DNA of 57,973 bases from the NCBI GenBank assembly GCA_017620335.1, contig JAFZQO010000014.1:1-57973 (forward strand), in the 5' to 3' direction. Every line of letters begins with the position of its first letter. The first letter of the stretch is position 1. The notes beneath the pieces are model-generated. The model searched no databases, was not told where the DNA came from, and was given only the letters and a program-made list of their open reading frames with translations. Made by a program: the position numbers and the translations under genes. This DNA comes from Bacteroidales bacterium. Its GTDB lineage: Bacteria > Bacteroidota > Bacteroidia > Bacteroidales > UBA932. Of the stretch, positions 31,754 to 41,044 are shown in pieces.

Positions 31754-34384
31754 TCAGACAACCTCGAAGGCCACGGCCTTGAGGTCCTCGTCCCTGGACG
31801 AAGGGCCGTAGAGGATCTGGTATCTGCCGGGCTTCACCGAGAGCTCGTCTATATTCTCGTCATAGTACTCGAACGCGCCCTCTCCGAGGGTGATCTTCAC
31901 GCTGGCCTGCTGGCCGGCGGCGATGTTGACGCGCTTGAAGCCCTTCAGGGACTTGATGGGAGCCTCGGGATTGTCGAGGCTCTTCACGTAAACCTGCACG
32001 ACCTCGTCACCGTCGACGGCGCCGGTATTCTTGACCGGGATGGTGATGTCCACGCTGTTGCCGGCCTTGACGGAGGCCTTGGACAGGGTGGCGTCGCCAT
32101 ACTCGAAGGTGGTGTAGGACAGGCCGTAACCGAAGGCGTAGAGCGGCTCGCCGCGGAAGTATCTGTAGGTGTGGCCCTCCATATTATAGTCATGGAAATC
32201 AGGAAGTTGCGAAGTGGACTTGTAGAAGGTGACGGGGAGGCGCCCGGCGGGGTTGTAGTCGCCGAAGAGGACGTCAGCCACGGCGAGGCCGGTGGCCTGG
32301 CCGGCATACCATGCCTGCAGGAGGGCGTCGTACTCGTTCTCGACCTCGGCGAAGGCGATGGCGCTGCCGGTGCAGTTCACGAACACAACGGGCTTGCCGG
32401 TGGCGTCGAGGGCGTCAAGGAGGCCCTTCTGCACCGGAGGAAGCTCGATCCTGGTGCGGTCTCCGCCGGAGAATCCCTCGTACGGGACCATCATCTCCTC
32501 GCCCTCAAGCTGGGCGGAGAGGCCGCCGACCATGATGATGACGTCGGCCTGGGCGGCCTTCTTCGCCACCTCGGCGAACTGTGCGGGATACCTTCTGCAG
32601 AGGTCCATCATGAGATAGGCGGCGCCTTCGGGACCCTTGGTGTACTCGACCTTGATGTCATAGGTCCTGCCGGCCACGACCGGGAAGGACTTCTCGGGAA
32701 TGACTGCCCTGCGGTTGAAGCGCATGTTGGACTGCTCCTGCTGCTCCTCGATAGTCTTGCCGTTGACGATGAGCTTGTAGGCGCCAACTCCGCGGACGGC
32801 ATAGTTGAGGACGCCGGTGAAGTCGGCGACGTACTTGCCGCTCAGGCGGACGGCGAAGTCATTGGCGTTGACGCCTTCGGCGAAACGGTAGTCACCGGAA
32901 GTGCGCATGTTGACGGAGGTATAGTCGCCGGAGGCGACGGGAGCGCCTTCAAATTTCACGTTGTTGAAGAAATCGGCGTGCATGCCTTTTCCGCCGTTGA
33001 GTTCGTCAAGCTTGTTGTCGGTCATGAGGGGGTCGGCGAGTTCGCAGCCCTGCTCGTAGATGATTTCGGCATTCGGGACCGCCCTGCGGATGGCCTCGAG
33101 GATGGAGACGGTGTTCTCGGCGGTCGGGGTGCCGTTGTAATTGCCGTTGTGGACGGAGGCGTTGTCGGCATTGGGACCGACGACAGCGATCTTCTTTATA
33201 TCCTTGGAGAGCGGGAGGATGCCGTTGTTCTTCAGGAGGACCATGGCCTCGCGGGCGGCCTTCCTGGCGAGGGCGGTGTGCTCGGGGCTGCTGATGTCGG
33301 AGGCTCCGAGGTACGCCCAGGGCGAATCCTCCTCGGGATCCAGGGTGCCGAGCTCGATGCGGCCGCGCAGGATACGCCTGAGGGCGGCGTCGAGGTCGGC
33401 CTCGCTGATGAGGCCCTTCTCCATGCTCTCGAGCAGGGACCTGTAGCTGGTGCCGCACTCGAGGTCGGTGCCGGAGAGGACGGCGTCGGCGCTGGCCGTT
33501 GCCGCGTCGGGATGGGTCTCGTGCTGGCCGCGGGTGTAGAAGTTGTTGATGGCGCCGCAGTCGGAGAGGATGATGTCGTCATAACCCCACTTGTTGCGGA
33601 GGATCTCGGTCAGGAGACGGTCGCTGCCGCAACAGGGCTCGCCCTCATAGCGGTTGTAGGCGCACATGACCTCCTGGACGCCGGCGTCCTTGACGATGGT
33701 GCGGAAGGCCGGGAGGTAGGTCTCCCAGAGGTCGCGCATCGACACGGTGGCGTCGAAGCGGTGGCGCTCGCTCTCGGGGCCGCTGTGTACCGCGTAGTGC
33801 TTTACGCAAGTATGTGTCTTGTAGCGCTTTCCGTCAAAGGCCTGCATGGCGCGGACGGTGGCTCCGCCCATGACTCCGGCGAGGTACGGATCCTCGCCGC
33901 AGGTCTCCTGGCCGCGTCCCCACCTCGGGTCGCGGAAGATGTTGACATTGGGGCACCAGAAGGAAAGGCCGATGTTCCAAATGCCTCCGGTGGCCTCGGT
34001 CTTCCCGAAAATCATGTGGTCTGTGGTGTTCCAGGTGGCGCGGGCCTCGTCGGAGACGGCGGTGTAAATCTCGAGCTGCTGGGGCTCGTCAAAGGTGGCT
34101 GCCAGTCCGATGGACTGGGGGAATACGGTGGCGCCGGGACGGCAGATGCCGTGGCAGGCCTCGGACCACCAGTTGTAGGCGGGGATGCCGAGCCTGTCGA
34201 CGGATATGGATCCGTTCATCATCAGGCCCACCTTTTCCTCGGGGGTCAGCAGGGAGATGAGGTTCTCTACCCTCTTCTCGACTGACAATTTGGGATTCTG
34301 GAAGGGATACTCGTACTTGTTCCCGTTGCAGGATGCCAGCAGCAGGCATGCGGCTGCAAAGATCAGAATTGAAAGCTTTTTCAT
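31754..34384 (-). CDS. GH3 beta-glucosidase/xylosidase with PA14 domain, lipoprotein
   Basis: An 876-residue GH3 enzyme anchored by a lipobox (LLASC, C19). The N-terminal barrel has the nucleophile Asp in IILSDCGAINN (about 275). A PA14 module interrupts the second domain at about 455-590, and a fibronectin-III-like domain ends the protein. The block TYLPAFRTIVKDAGVQEVMCAYN and the SDCGA nucleophile context are usual in beta-xylosidase-type GH3s, but glucosidase activity cannot be excluded. It converges on the regulator gene with only 3 nt between stop codons and no room for a terminator. It could be transcribed with the DUF4954-DUF1573 genes upstream (42-nt gap) or from its own promoter. Confidence 0.9.
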   Translation of the reverse strand: MKKLSILIFAAACLLLASCNGNKYEYPFQNPKLSVEKRVENLISLLTPEEKVGLMMNGSISVDRLGIPAYNWWSEACHGICRPGATVFPQSIGLAATFDEPQQLEIYTAVSDEARATWNTTDHMIFGKTEATGGIWNIGLSFWCPNVNIFRDPRWGRGQETCGEDPYLAGVMGGATVRAMQAFDGKRYKTHTCVKHYAVHSGPESERHRFDATVSMRDLWETYLPAFRTIVKDAGVQEVMCAYNRYEGEPCCGSDRLLTEILRNKWGYDDIILSDCGAINNFYTRGQHETHPDAATASADAVLSGTDLECGTSYRSLLESMEKGLISEADLDAALRRILRGRIELGTLDPEEDSPWAYLGASDISSPEHTALARKAAREAMVLLKNNGILPLSKDIKKIAVVGPNADNASVHNGNYNGTPTAENTVSILEAIRRAVPNAEIIYEQGCELADPLMTDNKLDELNGGKGMHADFFNNVKFEGAPVASGDYTSVNMRTSGDYRFAEGVNANDFAVRLSGKYVADFTGVLNYAVRGVGAYKLIVNGKTIEEQQEQSNMRFNRRAVIPEKSFPVVAGRTYDIKVEYTKGPEGAAYLMMDLCRRYPAQFAEVAKKAAQADVIIMVGGLSAQLEGEEMMVPYEGFSGGDRTRIELPPVQKGLLDALDATGKPVVFVNCTGSAIAFAEVENEYDALLQAWYAGQATGLAVADVLFGDYNPAGRLPVTFYKSTSQLPDFHDYNMEGHTYRYFRGEPLYAFGYGLSYTTFEYGDATLSKASVKAGNSVDITIPVKNTGAVDGDEVVQVYVKSLDNPEAPIKSLKGFKRVNIAAGQQASVKITLGEGAFEYYDENIDELSVKPGRYQILYGPSSRDEDLKAVAFEVV

Positions 34385-34426
34385 CGTCAGTTGTTTTATA
34401 ATTATGTGGAAGTTAATGTTGGTCGT

Positions 34427-35473
34427 CTATCTGGTCCGCATCTCCTTGTATGGCCTGGCGGGGTCGTTGGTGACGAGGCCGAGCCGGAGCTCCGGCGAGG
34501 CGGAGCGGACGGAGACCTTCCGGCGGGCGCCCGGCTTCAGCACGGCGCCGTCGGGAAGGTCGGCGGCGGCCCCGTCCTGGATGTCCACCTTGCGTATTCG
34601 CAGGTCGGACTTTCCGTTGTTGCGGATCTCGAAGCTTCCGGAGTATCCCTTTCCGAGCAGCTTCCTTTTCATTTCCAGGCGGGAGGGATAAACCTGAAGA
34701 GAGGGCGTATTCCCCTTATTATCAATTTCTTCTATGCCTATGCAAGACACCGTCAGGGGGCGGTTGCAGGGGCGGCCGTTTACCAGGAGGGTCACGCTGT
34801 CCTCGTGCATCCCGTATCCGCTCATGCGGTCGGGAAGGGTGTAGCGGAGGATGAGGCTGCCGGCTTCGCCCGGGCCCAGCCTTTCAGGGCAGGCCACGGC
34901 CAGGAAGCCGGCCTCCGAGGCCATTTCAGTCCCAAGAGTCACCGGCGAAGATGAGGAATTGATGACGTCGATCCTTCGTTCCGCCATCTTCCCGGCGGCT
35001 ATGTAACCGAAGCGCTGGGACAGGGTCGTCAGGCGCACCCCGTCCGGGAGCGAGACGGAATAGACGTCCTCGATGTCGTATTCAGATGGGATGACATGCG
35101 CCTTGAGCGTGAGCGATACTCCAGGCAGGCCTCCGGAAAGGATTATGTCCACGTTCCTGACAACGTCGCCCGCAGTCCGGGCGGGGTTGAAGGCCACGCT
35201 TATCTCCCCTGCCTCACCTCCTTCCAGCAAGGCCTGGGGATAGGAAACGGACACGCAGCTGCAGCTGGCCGCAACCCGGAGGATACGTACGGGAGCGGAT
35301 GAGCCGTTGATGAAATGGAAGGTCTGGAAAAGCGTTCCGCCGGCCTCCTCCACTTCCCCGAAGTCGCATCCGTAAGCCTCGAACACAAGCGGGGACGGTC
35401 CTTCCTGCGAAAAGGAAATCACGGGAAGGGCCATGCACGACAGCAGGGCCAGGAGTATGCGGAAGCCTTTCAT
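34427..35473 (-). CDS. DUF1573-family secreted protein
   Basis: A 348-residue exported protein (signal to about ISFSQ). It contains a DUF1573 Ig-like domain (about 28-120) with the typical FGEVEEAGGTLFQTFHFING and CSCVSVSYP blocks. Two further Ig-like segments follow, the last resembling a second DUF1573 unit (EIRNNGKSDLRIRKVDIQ). DUF1573 proteins are abundant in Bacteroidetes envelopes; their function is not established. It follows DUF4954 with a 5-nt gap, so the two are likely co-transcribed. Confidence 0.82.
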   Translation of the reverse strand: MKGFRILLALLSCMALPVISFSQEGPSPLVFEAYGCDFGEVEEAGGTLFQTFHFINGSSAPVRILRVAASCSCVSVSYPQALLEGGEAGEISVAFNPARTAGDVVRNVDIILSGGLPGVSLTLKAHVIPSEYDIEDVYSVSLPDGVRLTTLSQRFGYIAAGKMAERRIDVINSSSSPVTLGTEMASEAGFLAVACPERLGPGEAGSLILRYTLPDRMSGYGMHEDSVTLLVNGRPCNRPLTVSCIGIEEIDNKGNTPSLQVYPSRLEMKRKLLGKGYSGSFEIRNNGKSDLRIRKVDIQDGAAADLPDGAVLKPGARRKVSVRSASPELRLGLVTNDPARPYKEMRTR

Positions 35474-35478
35474 GAAGG

Positions 35479-37467
35479 TCAGAGGGTGTCGAGCAGCTGG
35501 AGGATGTCCTTTGCGAGCTGTCCCTTGACCTGGATGTGGTCCGCCACGGACTTGACGAAGGGGTCGTTCTCGAACGAGGCGCCCCGGACCTGGAAGAAGT
35601 CGAGGTTGCGCTGCTTCTCGTCGCCGTCGGCTCCGAAGCTTGTCATCGCGCTGAGTGAGAACTCCTTGCGCGCATCCTCATAGACCAAGTTGTCGATTTC
35701 CACGACAGCATCCCTCCACTTGTGGACGAGGAGCATCAGGGAATCCACCGAAACCGTCTCCAGGTCTATCCCGTACCACGACTCGATCACGTCGTGCGCC
35801 CAGGTCCATTCGTAGGAATAGTAGTTGTCGTGCATCTTGCGGAAGCGCGCGTCGATCTCCTGCACCGAGGCGACTGCACCAGACTCTATGTCGTCCAGCA
35901 GGGCGAACACTTCAGAGCGCGGGGCGATGAGGCCCGAGAGGTCCACCCAGTCCCCGCTGCCCACGTCGGAGTCCTTGCGCAGCGCAGCGCGGAGAGCATC
36001 TGCATCCCTGACGATTCCGGCCTTCTGGATCCTGGAAATAAGGGAGTTGCCGAGGAACTTGTCAATGGCCATACCATAATACCTCAGGCCTTTCTCGAGG
36101 GAGGTCCTGCGTATCCTTCCGTTCTGGTATGAATAGGTCTCTGTATTGGTTCCGGAAACGCGGCGTATCTCCTCGAGGATATCCACTGCGCGGAGCATCT
36201 TCTGGATGGTGTACGGGCTGAGGAGGTTGAAGTTGATGCAGTCGAACTTCTCGGGGTCCTTGCGGCCGTCGCGCCTGGGCCATTTCTTGGCGTCGCGGAT
36301 GGTGCCGACGCTCTTGATGTTGGCGCCGGGCATCACGAAGGTGACTCCCTGTTTCTCGATGAGATACGAGAAGGGAAGGTCGGAGGTGTCCTGATGGTCG
36401 ACGTGGCGGCCCATCACCAGGGAGAAGGCGCCGACCTTGGCGGGCCAGAGCAGGTAAGAGTCGGACGCGGTCTTGGCGCCGCGTTCCATAATGCCCTGGT
36501 GGATGGGGCCCAGCTTGTACATGTGGTTGCTCTGGTTGGAGCCGGAGCCGGCGTTCATGAAGGAGAACATGCCGGCGATCAGGAGGCTGGACTTGTGGTG
36601 CGTGACTGTAAAGGGACCCGCGAAAATGGCGCAGGCTTCACCGTTCTCGCCCTGGCAGTTGGAGAAGAAGAGCGAATCCGATGCCGAATAATTGTGTCCC
36701 AGTTTGCAGGCCTGGCCGATGAAGCAGCGGGAGAAGGTCACGCCGTCCTCGACCGAAGAGCCGCTGGAGATGATGAAGTCGTCGCCTATCACACCCACCC
36801 CGATGTGCACGGGGGCGGACTCGTTGCTGTTGATGCTGCCGTTCTTGAGGCGCGAGGCGCCCTCAACCTTGCAGCAGTCGCCGATCTTGACGTTCTTGAT
36901 GTAGCCCGTGTCCACGATGGTCGAATGGCTTCCGATGGTGCCGATGGAGCTCTTGATGGTTGCGATATAATCGCCCACGAGGGCCCTCATGCGCTCGATG
37001 AGCTCGGGACGGTGGCGGTACAGCGCCATGACATAGGCCTGCTGCGCGGAGAGGCGGTCGTAGATCATCACCTCGCGCCCGCCGGTCTCGTTCAGGACCG
37101 AGACTTCCACGCCGTTGCCGAAGGAGGACTCGCCGTCGCAGAGTATGATATCGACGTTTTCTATGAAAGTATCATGGCCAATGCGGTAATTGGCAATATA
37201 ATTGTTGACGCTTTCGATGCAGCAATTGTCGCCCACCTCCACGTTGTGAAGGGTGACGCGGTTGAGGCCGGCGTGCTTCTTCATGCCCCCGGCAAGGGAG
37301 AACTCCTTGTCAAACGCACCCAGGCGTATGTCGCCTGTAAAGCGGGAATAGAAGACGTGGTCGGGAGTGAAATACTCGGAGACGAGGACGCGGTCCCAGT
37401 CGGAAGCTGTGCACAGCTGCCTTTCGAGCCGGGCGATCTCGTCGGAAGTAAGGTGACGATAGTTCAT
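35479..37467 (-). CDS. DUF4954 protein (left-handed beta-helix)
   Basis: A 662-residue protein matching the DUF4954 family that is widespread in Bacteroidales. The first half has hexapeptide-type repeats (for example VEVGDNCCIESVNNYIANYRIG and VIGDDFIISSGSSVEDGVTF) that form a left-handed beta-helix like those of acyl- and nucleotidyl-transferases. The second half is mostly alpha-helical. There is no signal peptide, so it is cytoplasmic. The reaction is unknown; a sugar-phosphate or acyl-transfer role is only suggested by the fold. It is divergent from mtgA across 71 nt. Confidence 0.85.
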   Translation of the reverse strand: MNYRHLTSDEIARLERQLCTASDWDRVLVSEYFTPDHVFYSRFTGDIRLGAFDKEFSLAGGMKKHAGLNRVTLHNVEVGDNCCIESVNNYIANYRIGHDTFIENVDIILCDGESSFGNGVEVSVLNETGGREVMIYDRLSAQQAYVMALYRHRPELIERMRALVGDYIATIKSSIGTIGSHSTIVDTGYIKNVKIGDCCKVEGASRLKNGSINSNESAPVHIGVGVIGDDFIISSGSSVEDGVTFSRCFIGQACKLGHNYSASDSLFFSNCQGENGEACAIFAGPFTVTHHKSSLLIAGMFSFMNAGSGSNQSNHMYKLGPIHQGIMERGAKTASDSYLLWPAKVGAFSLVMGRHVDHQDTSDLPFSYLIEKQGVTFVMPGANIKSVGTIRDAKKWPRRDGRKDPEKFDCINFNLLSPYTIQKMLRAVDILEEIRRVSGTNTETYSYQNGRIRRTSLEKGLRYYGMAIDKFLGNSLISRIQKAGIVRDADALRAALRKDSDVGSGDWVDLSGLIAPRSEVFALLDDIESGAVASVQEIDARFRKMHDNYYSYEWTWAHDVIESWYGIDLETVSVDSLMLLVHKWRDAVVEIDNLVYEDARKEFSLSAMTSFGADGDEKQRNLDFFQVRGASFENDPFVKSVADHIQVKGQLAKDILQLLDTL

Positions 37468-37471
37468 TTTT

Positions 37472-37490
37472 TTGCGGTTTTATTCCGCAA
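37472..37490. promoter_or_regulatory. Inverted repeat between DUF4954 gene and mtgA
   Basis: TTGCGG (37472-37477) and CCGCAA (37485-37490) are exact complements around TTTTATT, 5 nt upstream of the DUF4954 start codon. It may be a small operator or mRNA hairpin shaping expression of the minus-strand gene. Confidence 0.4.
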
Positions 37491-37515
37491 TATAAGGATT
37501 TTTCGCGGTTTTGCG

Positions 37516-37523
37516 TAATTTTG
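37516..37523 (+). promoter_or_regulatory. mtgA -7 box
   Basis: TAATTTTG fits TAnnTTTG. It ends 15 nt before the ATG at 37539, so the leader would be very short. The overlapping TTG (37521) is part of this box, which argues that it is not the start codon. Confidence 0.55.
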
Positions 37524-37538
37524 CGACCGCTTTTGGAT

Positions 37539-38231
37539 ATGAAAAAGTTCTTGAAGTTCCTGCTGGTAAAGCTTCCGCTCGCAGTCATCCTGCTGAGCGT
37601 CCTTTACGTGCTCATCCTGAAGTGGGTGCCCGTATGGGTCACCCCCATCATGGTGAGCCGCAGCATCGAGTACAGGCAGGACCCTTCCTTCAAGACCGTC
37701 AAGCGCTGGTGCAGGCTGGAGGACATTTCACCCGAGCTCATCAAGGCAGTCATCACTAGCGAGGACAATCTATTCGTCGAGCACAGCGGCTTCGACCGCA
37801 AGGCCATCGAGCAGGCCCTCAAGGAAAAGAGGGAGGGCAAACGCTTGCGCGGGGCTTCCACCATTTCCCAGCAGACGGCCAAGAACGTATTCACCCTGCA
37901 CAAGCGCACCGTCTGGAGGAAGGCCGTGGAGGGCTGGTTCACATTGCTCATCGAGTGGATCTGGGGCAAGGAAAGGATAATGGAGGTGTACCTCAACGTC
38001 GCCGAGATGGGCAAGGGCGTGTACGGGGCTCAGGCGGCGGCGCAAGCCTTCTTCGGGAAGGACGCCTCCGCGCTGACGCGCCGGGAGGCGGCCACCCTCG
38101 CGGCCTGCCTGCCCGCGCCGCTCGAGCGCGACGCCGCCCATCCCTCCCGCTACGTCTCCTCCCGCGCGGCGACTATCTCGAAGATGATTCCGAACCTGAA
38201 ATACCCCTCCTGGATCGAACGCCAGGACTAA
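37539..38231 (+). CDS. mtgA: Monofunctional peptidoglycan glycosyltransferase
   Basis: About 230 residues: an N-terminal membrane anchor (FLKFLLVKLPLAVILLSVLYVLIL), then the GT51 domain. The catalytic Glu motif VITSEDNLFVEHSGFD, the block GASTISQQTAKNVF and the motif IMEVYLNVAEMGKGVYGAQ are all present. It polymerises lipid II into glycan strands outside the inner membrane. There is no transpeptidase domain, so it is MtgA rather than a class A PBP. The ATG is favoured over an upstream TTG that lies within the promoter. Confidence 0.95.
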   Translation: MKKFLKFLLVKLPLAVILLSVLYVLILKWVPVWVTPIMVSRSIEYRQDPSFKTVKRWCRLEDISPELIKAVITSEDNLFVEHSGFDRKAIEQALKEKREGKRLRGASTISQQTAKNVFTLHKRTVWRKAVEGWFTLLIEWIWGKERIMEVYLNVAEMGKGVYGAQAAAQAFFGKDASALTRREAATLAACLPAPLERDAAHPSRYVSSRAATISKMIPNLKYPSWIERQD

Positions 38232-38261
38232 CTCCCCCATTTACAGCCCCCACACCCCCAC

Positions 38262-38286
38262 ATCCTTCTACCGTCGGTCGAAGGAT
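38262..38286. terminator. Hairpin between convergent mtgA and lipid kinase genes
   Basis: ATCCTTC (38262-38268) pairs with GAAGGAT (38280-38286), with ACCG/CGGT pairing inside the loop. It lies between two convergent stop codons. There is no T-run on either side, so it is a weak terminator candidate. Confidence 0.4.
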
Positions 38287-38293
38287 AACGCCA

Positions 38294-39238
38294 CTAGGGG
38301 GCGACGATGCCGACTTTCTGGCCGGTGAAGGAGATGGTGACGGGGAGGACGCCCTCGATCTCGCCGTCGATTTCGACGGGCAGCGAAGAGGCTGCGTCGA
38401 GGGGCCGGACGTTGATCTCGCGGCACTGGCGGTAGATGAGGCTGGAGGACTCGGGGGTTGTGCCGTCGAAGAGGCGGTGGATCTCCCGGGCTATACGCAG
38501 AAGCGACATGACGGGGACGACCAGGACGTCCACTAGGCCGTCGTCCATGACGGCGGCGGCGGTCTGAAGCATCCCGCCTCCGGAATAGCGTCCGTTGCCG
38601 AAGGCGACGGAGAAGCAGGGGCCGCTGTAGACGACTTCGCCGTCTCCCGATATCTCGACATTCAAACGCTTGAGTTTCAAGATAGTCACTATAAGGGAAG
38701 TGAGGTATATCCACCTGCTCCTGTGACCGCGTTCCTTGCGGGCGTTCACCCTCTCGCAGACCTGGGAGTCGAAGCCGGTCCCGCCGATGTTGGCCATGCA
38801 GCAGACCTTCCCTTCGGAATTGGTGACCGAGACGACGTCCTGCATGCGGGAAGCCCCTTCGGACACAAGGCGGACGGCCGTCTCGATGTCCCTGGGAACG
38901 TCGAGTGACCTGAGCCAGTCGTTGCCGGAACCGATGGGGATGTTGCCGAGGAGGAACTCTTCCGCCGGAGTGCCCGTCCCGATACAGAAGTCCAGCACAC
39001 CGCAGAACATCTCGTGCACGGTGCCGTCGCCGCCGGCCGCCAGGAGACGGCGGTAGCCGTCGCGGGCGGCCTGCTGCGCAAGCTCCCGGGCATGGGACTT
39101 ATAGCGTGTGAATACTGAAGTGAAGGGAACGCCGCATTCAAGCAGGCGCCTCTCGGCTTCGGTCCAGCCGGACAGGGTCTTACCGGAGCCGGCACGGGGA
39201 TTGACGATGATGTACCATTCGGTCCTGGTCTCGTTCAT
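38294..39238 (-). CDS. Diacylglycerol/lipid kinase family protein (YegS-like)
   Basis: A 314-residue soluble kinase of the DAGK catalytic family. The nucleotide-binding motif GGDGT is at 69-73, with the N-terminal block IVNPRAGSG (11-19) and LLGNIPIGSGNDWLRSL in mid-protein. These enzymes phosphorylate diacylglycerol, sphingoid bases or related lipids; many Bacteroidales make sphingolipids, but the substrate cannot be read here. It is divergent from parA across 88 nt. Confidence 0.9.
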   Translation of the reverse strand: MNETRTEWYIIVNPRAGSGKTLSGWTEAERRLLECGVPFTSVFTRYKSHARELAQQAARDGYRRLLAAGGDGTVHEMFCGVLDFCIGTGTPAEEFLLGNIPIGSGNDWLRSLDVPRDIETAVRLVSEGASRMQDVVSVTNSEGKVCCMANIGGTGFDSQVCERVNARKERGHRSRWIYLTSLIVTILKLKRLNVEISGDGEVVYSGPCFSVAFGNGRYSGGGMLQTAAAVMDDGLVDVLVVPVMSLLRIAREIHRLFDGTTPESSSLIYRQCREINVRPLDAASSLPVEIDGEIEGVLPVTISFTGQKVGIVAP

Positions 39239-39264
39239 GGCAGGTCAGGCTAGCATACTTGGCA

Positions 39265-39272
39265 CAAAAATA
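39265..39272 (-). promoter_or_regulatory. Lipid kinase gene -7 box
   Basis: The minus strand reads TATTTTTG, matching TAnnTTTG, 26 nt before the kinase ATG. It is back to back with the parA promoter at 39296-39303. No -33 box is obvious. Confidence 0.5.
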
Positions 39273-39295
39273 GTAAAATAATGGAAGAAAATGTG

Positions 39296-39303
39296 TAGAT
39301 TTG
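39296..39303 (+). promoter_or_regulatory. parA -7 box
   Basis: TAGATTTG matches TAnnTTTG, 23 nt upstream of the parA ATG. A purine-rich AAGGAG (39311-39316) lies 10 nt before the ATG, unusually close to a canonical Shine-Dalgarno for this phylum. Confidence 0.6.
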
Positions 39304-39326
39304 CATTTTAAAGGAGTAAATCGACA

Positions 39327-40112
39327 ATGGGTAAAGTAATTGCAATAGCCAACCAGAAGGGCGGAGTGGGAAAGACCACGACGGCCATCAACCTCGCCGC
39401 ATCCCTCGCGGTGCTCGAGAAGAAGGTGCTGGTCATTGACGCCGATCCGCAAGCCAATACCACCTCCGGACTGAACTTCGTGCCGGACAGCGACCAGAAG
39501 CGCACCCTCTACGAGGTGATGATAGGCCGCATCGCCATGGAGGACGCTCTCGTCCAGACCGAGCTCGCCGGACTGCACATGGTCCCGTCCCACATCAACC
39601 TCGTGGGCGTGGAGATCGAAATGCTGGACGCCGACGAGCGCGAATCCATCCTCAAGAAAGCCCTTCTGCCCGTCCGCGATAACTACGACTACATCATCAT
39701 CGACTGCTCCCCTTCCCTCGGCCTCATCACCGTCAACGCCTTGACGGCCGCCGACTCCGTCATCATACCCGTCCAGCCTGAGTTCTTCGCCCTCGAGGGC
39801 CTCGGCAAGCTCCTGCAGACCATCCGCATCGTCCAGAACGGCGTCAACCCCGGCCTCAGCGTCGAGGGTTTCGTCGTGACCATGTTCGACGGACGGACCA
39901 GGGTGCACACCCAGGTGGTGAACCAGCTCCGGGAGCATTTCCAGGACATGGTGTTCAACACCATCATCCAGAGGAACATACGCCTCAGCGAAGCCCCGTC
40001 GCACGGCAAGCCCATCGTCCTCTACGACATTATGAGCAACGGCTCCAGCAACTATCTCAAGCTGGCCCGGGAAGTGATGGAAAGGAATGAACCCCAAGCA
40101 CCTGAAGTATGA
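39327..40112 (+). CDS. parA: Chromosome partitioning ATPase ParA (Soj)
   Basis: A 261-residue deviant Walker-A ATPase. KGGVGKTT is at 11-18, with the motifs LVIDADPQANTTSG and DYIIIDCSPSLGLITVNAL following. It forms nucleotide-dependent gradients on the nucleoid that move ParB-parS complexes. Its stop overlaps the parB start (ATGA), so the two are translationally coupled. Size and context indicate the chromosomal type rather than a plasmid ParA with an N-terminal HTH. Confidence 0.96.
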   Translation: MGKVIAIANQKGGVGKTTTAINLAASLAVLEKKVLVIDADPQANTTSGLNFVPDSDQKRTLYEVMIGRIAMEDALVQTELAGLHMVPSHINLVGVEIEMLDADERESILKKALLPVRDNYDYIIIDCSPSLGLITVNALTAADSVIIPVQPEFFALEGLGKLLQTIRIVQNGVNPGLSVEGFVVTMFDGRTRVHTQVVNQLREHFQDMVFNTIIQRNIRLSEAPSHGKPIVLYDIMSNGSSNYLKLAREVMERNEPQAPEV

Positions 40113-41044
40113 GCAACAAGGAACCTAGAGGCCTCGGCAGGGGCCTGGGAGCCATTTTGGGAGACAGCGCCGGCCTTGACCAGCTGCGCAAGCCCATAGG
40201 CTACGTCAACAAGGAGATAGTCAGCAACCGCACGCAGCCGGAGGGCAGCGCGGACGTGGTCCGCATCCCCGCCGGCATGATCGAGCCCAACCCCTTCCAA
40301 CCCCGCATGTCCTTCGACACCGAGGCGCTGGAGGAGCTCACCTCGTCCATCCGTTCCCTTGGTCTCATCCAGCCCATCACGGTACGCAGGACCGATGAAG
40401 GCAAATATCAGATAATCAGCGGCGAACGCCGCTTCAGAGCCTGCAAGGCCGCCGGAATGGACTTCATTCCGGCATTCATCCGCGCCGCCTCCGACCAGGG
40501 CATGCTCGAGATGGCCATCGTCGAGAACATCCAGCGAGAGGACCTCGACCCCATCGAGGTCGCCCTGGGATACCGCCGCCTGATCGAGGAGTGCAACCTC
40601 ACCCAGGAGCAGATGGCCGCCCGCATCGGCAAGAAGAGGGCTTCCGTGACCAACTACCTCCGCCTCCTCAAGCTCCCCGCCAAGGTCCAGCACGACCTGA
40701 AGGTCGGCCTCGTGAGCGTCGGCCACGCCAAGGTGATCCTCGGCGTGGAGGACCCGCTCCTGCAGGAGCAGCTCTGCGACATGGTGGTCAAGGGCGGGCT
40801 GTCCGTGCGCCAGCTGGAGGACAGGGTCCGCAGGCTGGAGCGTGGGGACGAGGCCCGCGACCCCGAGTACGGCCAGGAGCTCCCGGACGATTATTTCCGC
40901 GTCCTGGAGCACATAGGGAAATATTTCGAGCAGGACATTTCGCTCAAGCGCAGCGCCGACGGCAAGGGCACGATGACCATCAGGTTCAACTCCGACGCCG
41001 AAGTGCAGCGATTCCTCAAAGCCCTGGACGATGCGCATATCTAG
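40109..41044 (+). CDS. parB: Chromosome partitioning protein ParB (Spo0J)
   Basis: A 311-residue ParB/Spo0J protein. The CTPase domain contains NPFQPRMSFD and GERRFRACKAAG (about 105-120). The HTH is in LTQEQMAARIGKKRASVTNYLRLL (about 170-195), and the C-terminal dimerisation region follows. It binds parS and spreads as a CTP-loaded clamp. I saw no parS-like 16-mer (TGTTnCACGTGnAACA type) near the gene, so its sites must lie elsewhere or be divergent. Confidence 0.96.
   Translation: MSNKEPRGLGRGLGAILGDSAGLDQLRKPIGYVNKEIVSNRTQPEGSADVVRIPAGMIEPNPFQPRMSFDTEALEELTSSIRSLGLIQPITVRRTDEGKYQIISGERRFRACKAAGMDFIPAFIRAASDQGMLEMAIVENIQREDLDPIEVALGYRRLIEECNLTQEQMAARIGKKRASVTNYLRLLKLPAKVQHDLKVGLVSVGHAKVILGVEDPLLQEQLCDMVVKGGLSVRQLEDRVRRLERGDEARDPEYGQELPDDYFRVLEHIGKYFEQDISLKRSADGKGTMTIRFNSDAEVQRFLKALDDAHI

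Noticed and set aside
39327-41044. Replication origin or parS near parAB
   Set aside because: No DnaA-box cluster, dnaA gene or parS-like palindrome was seen around the genes.
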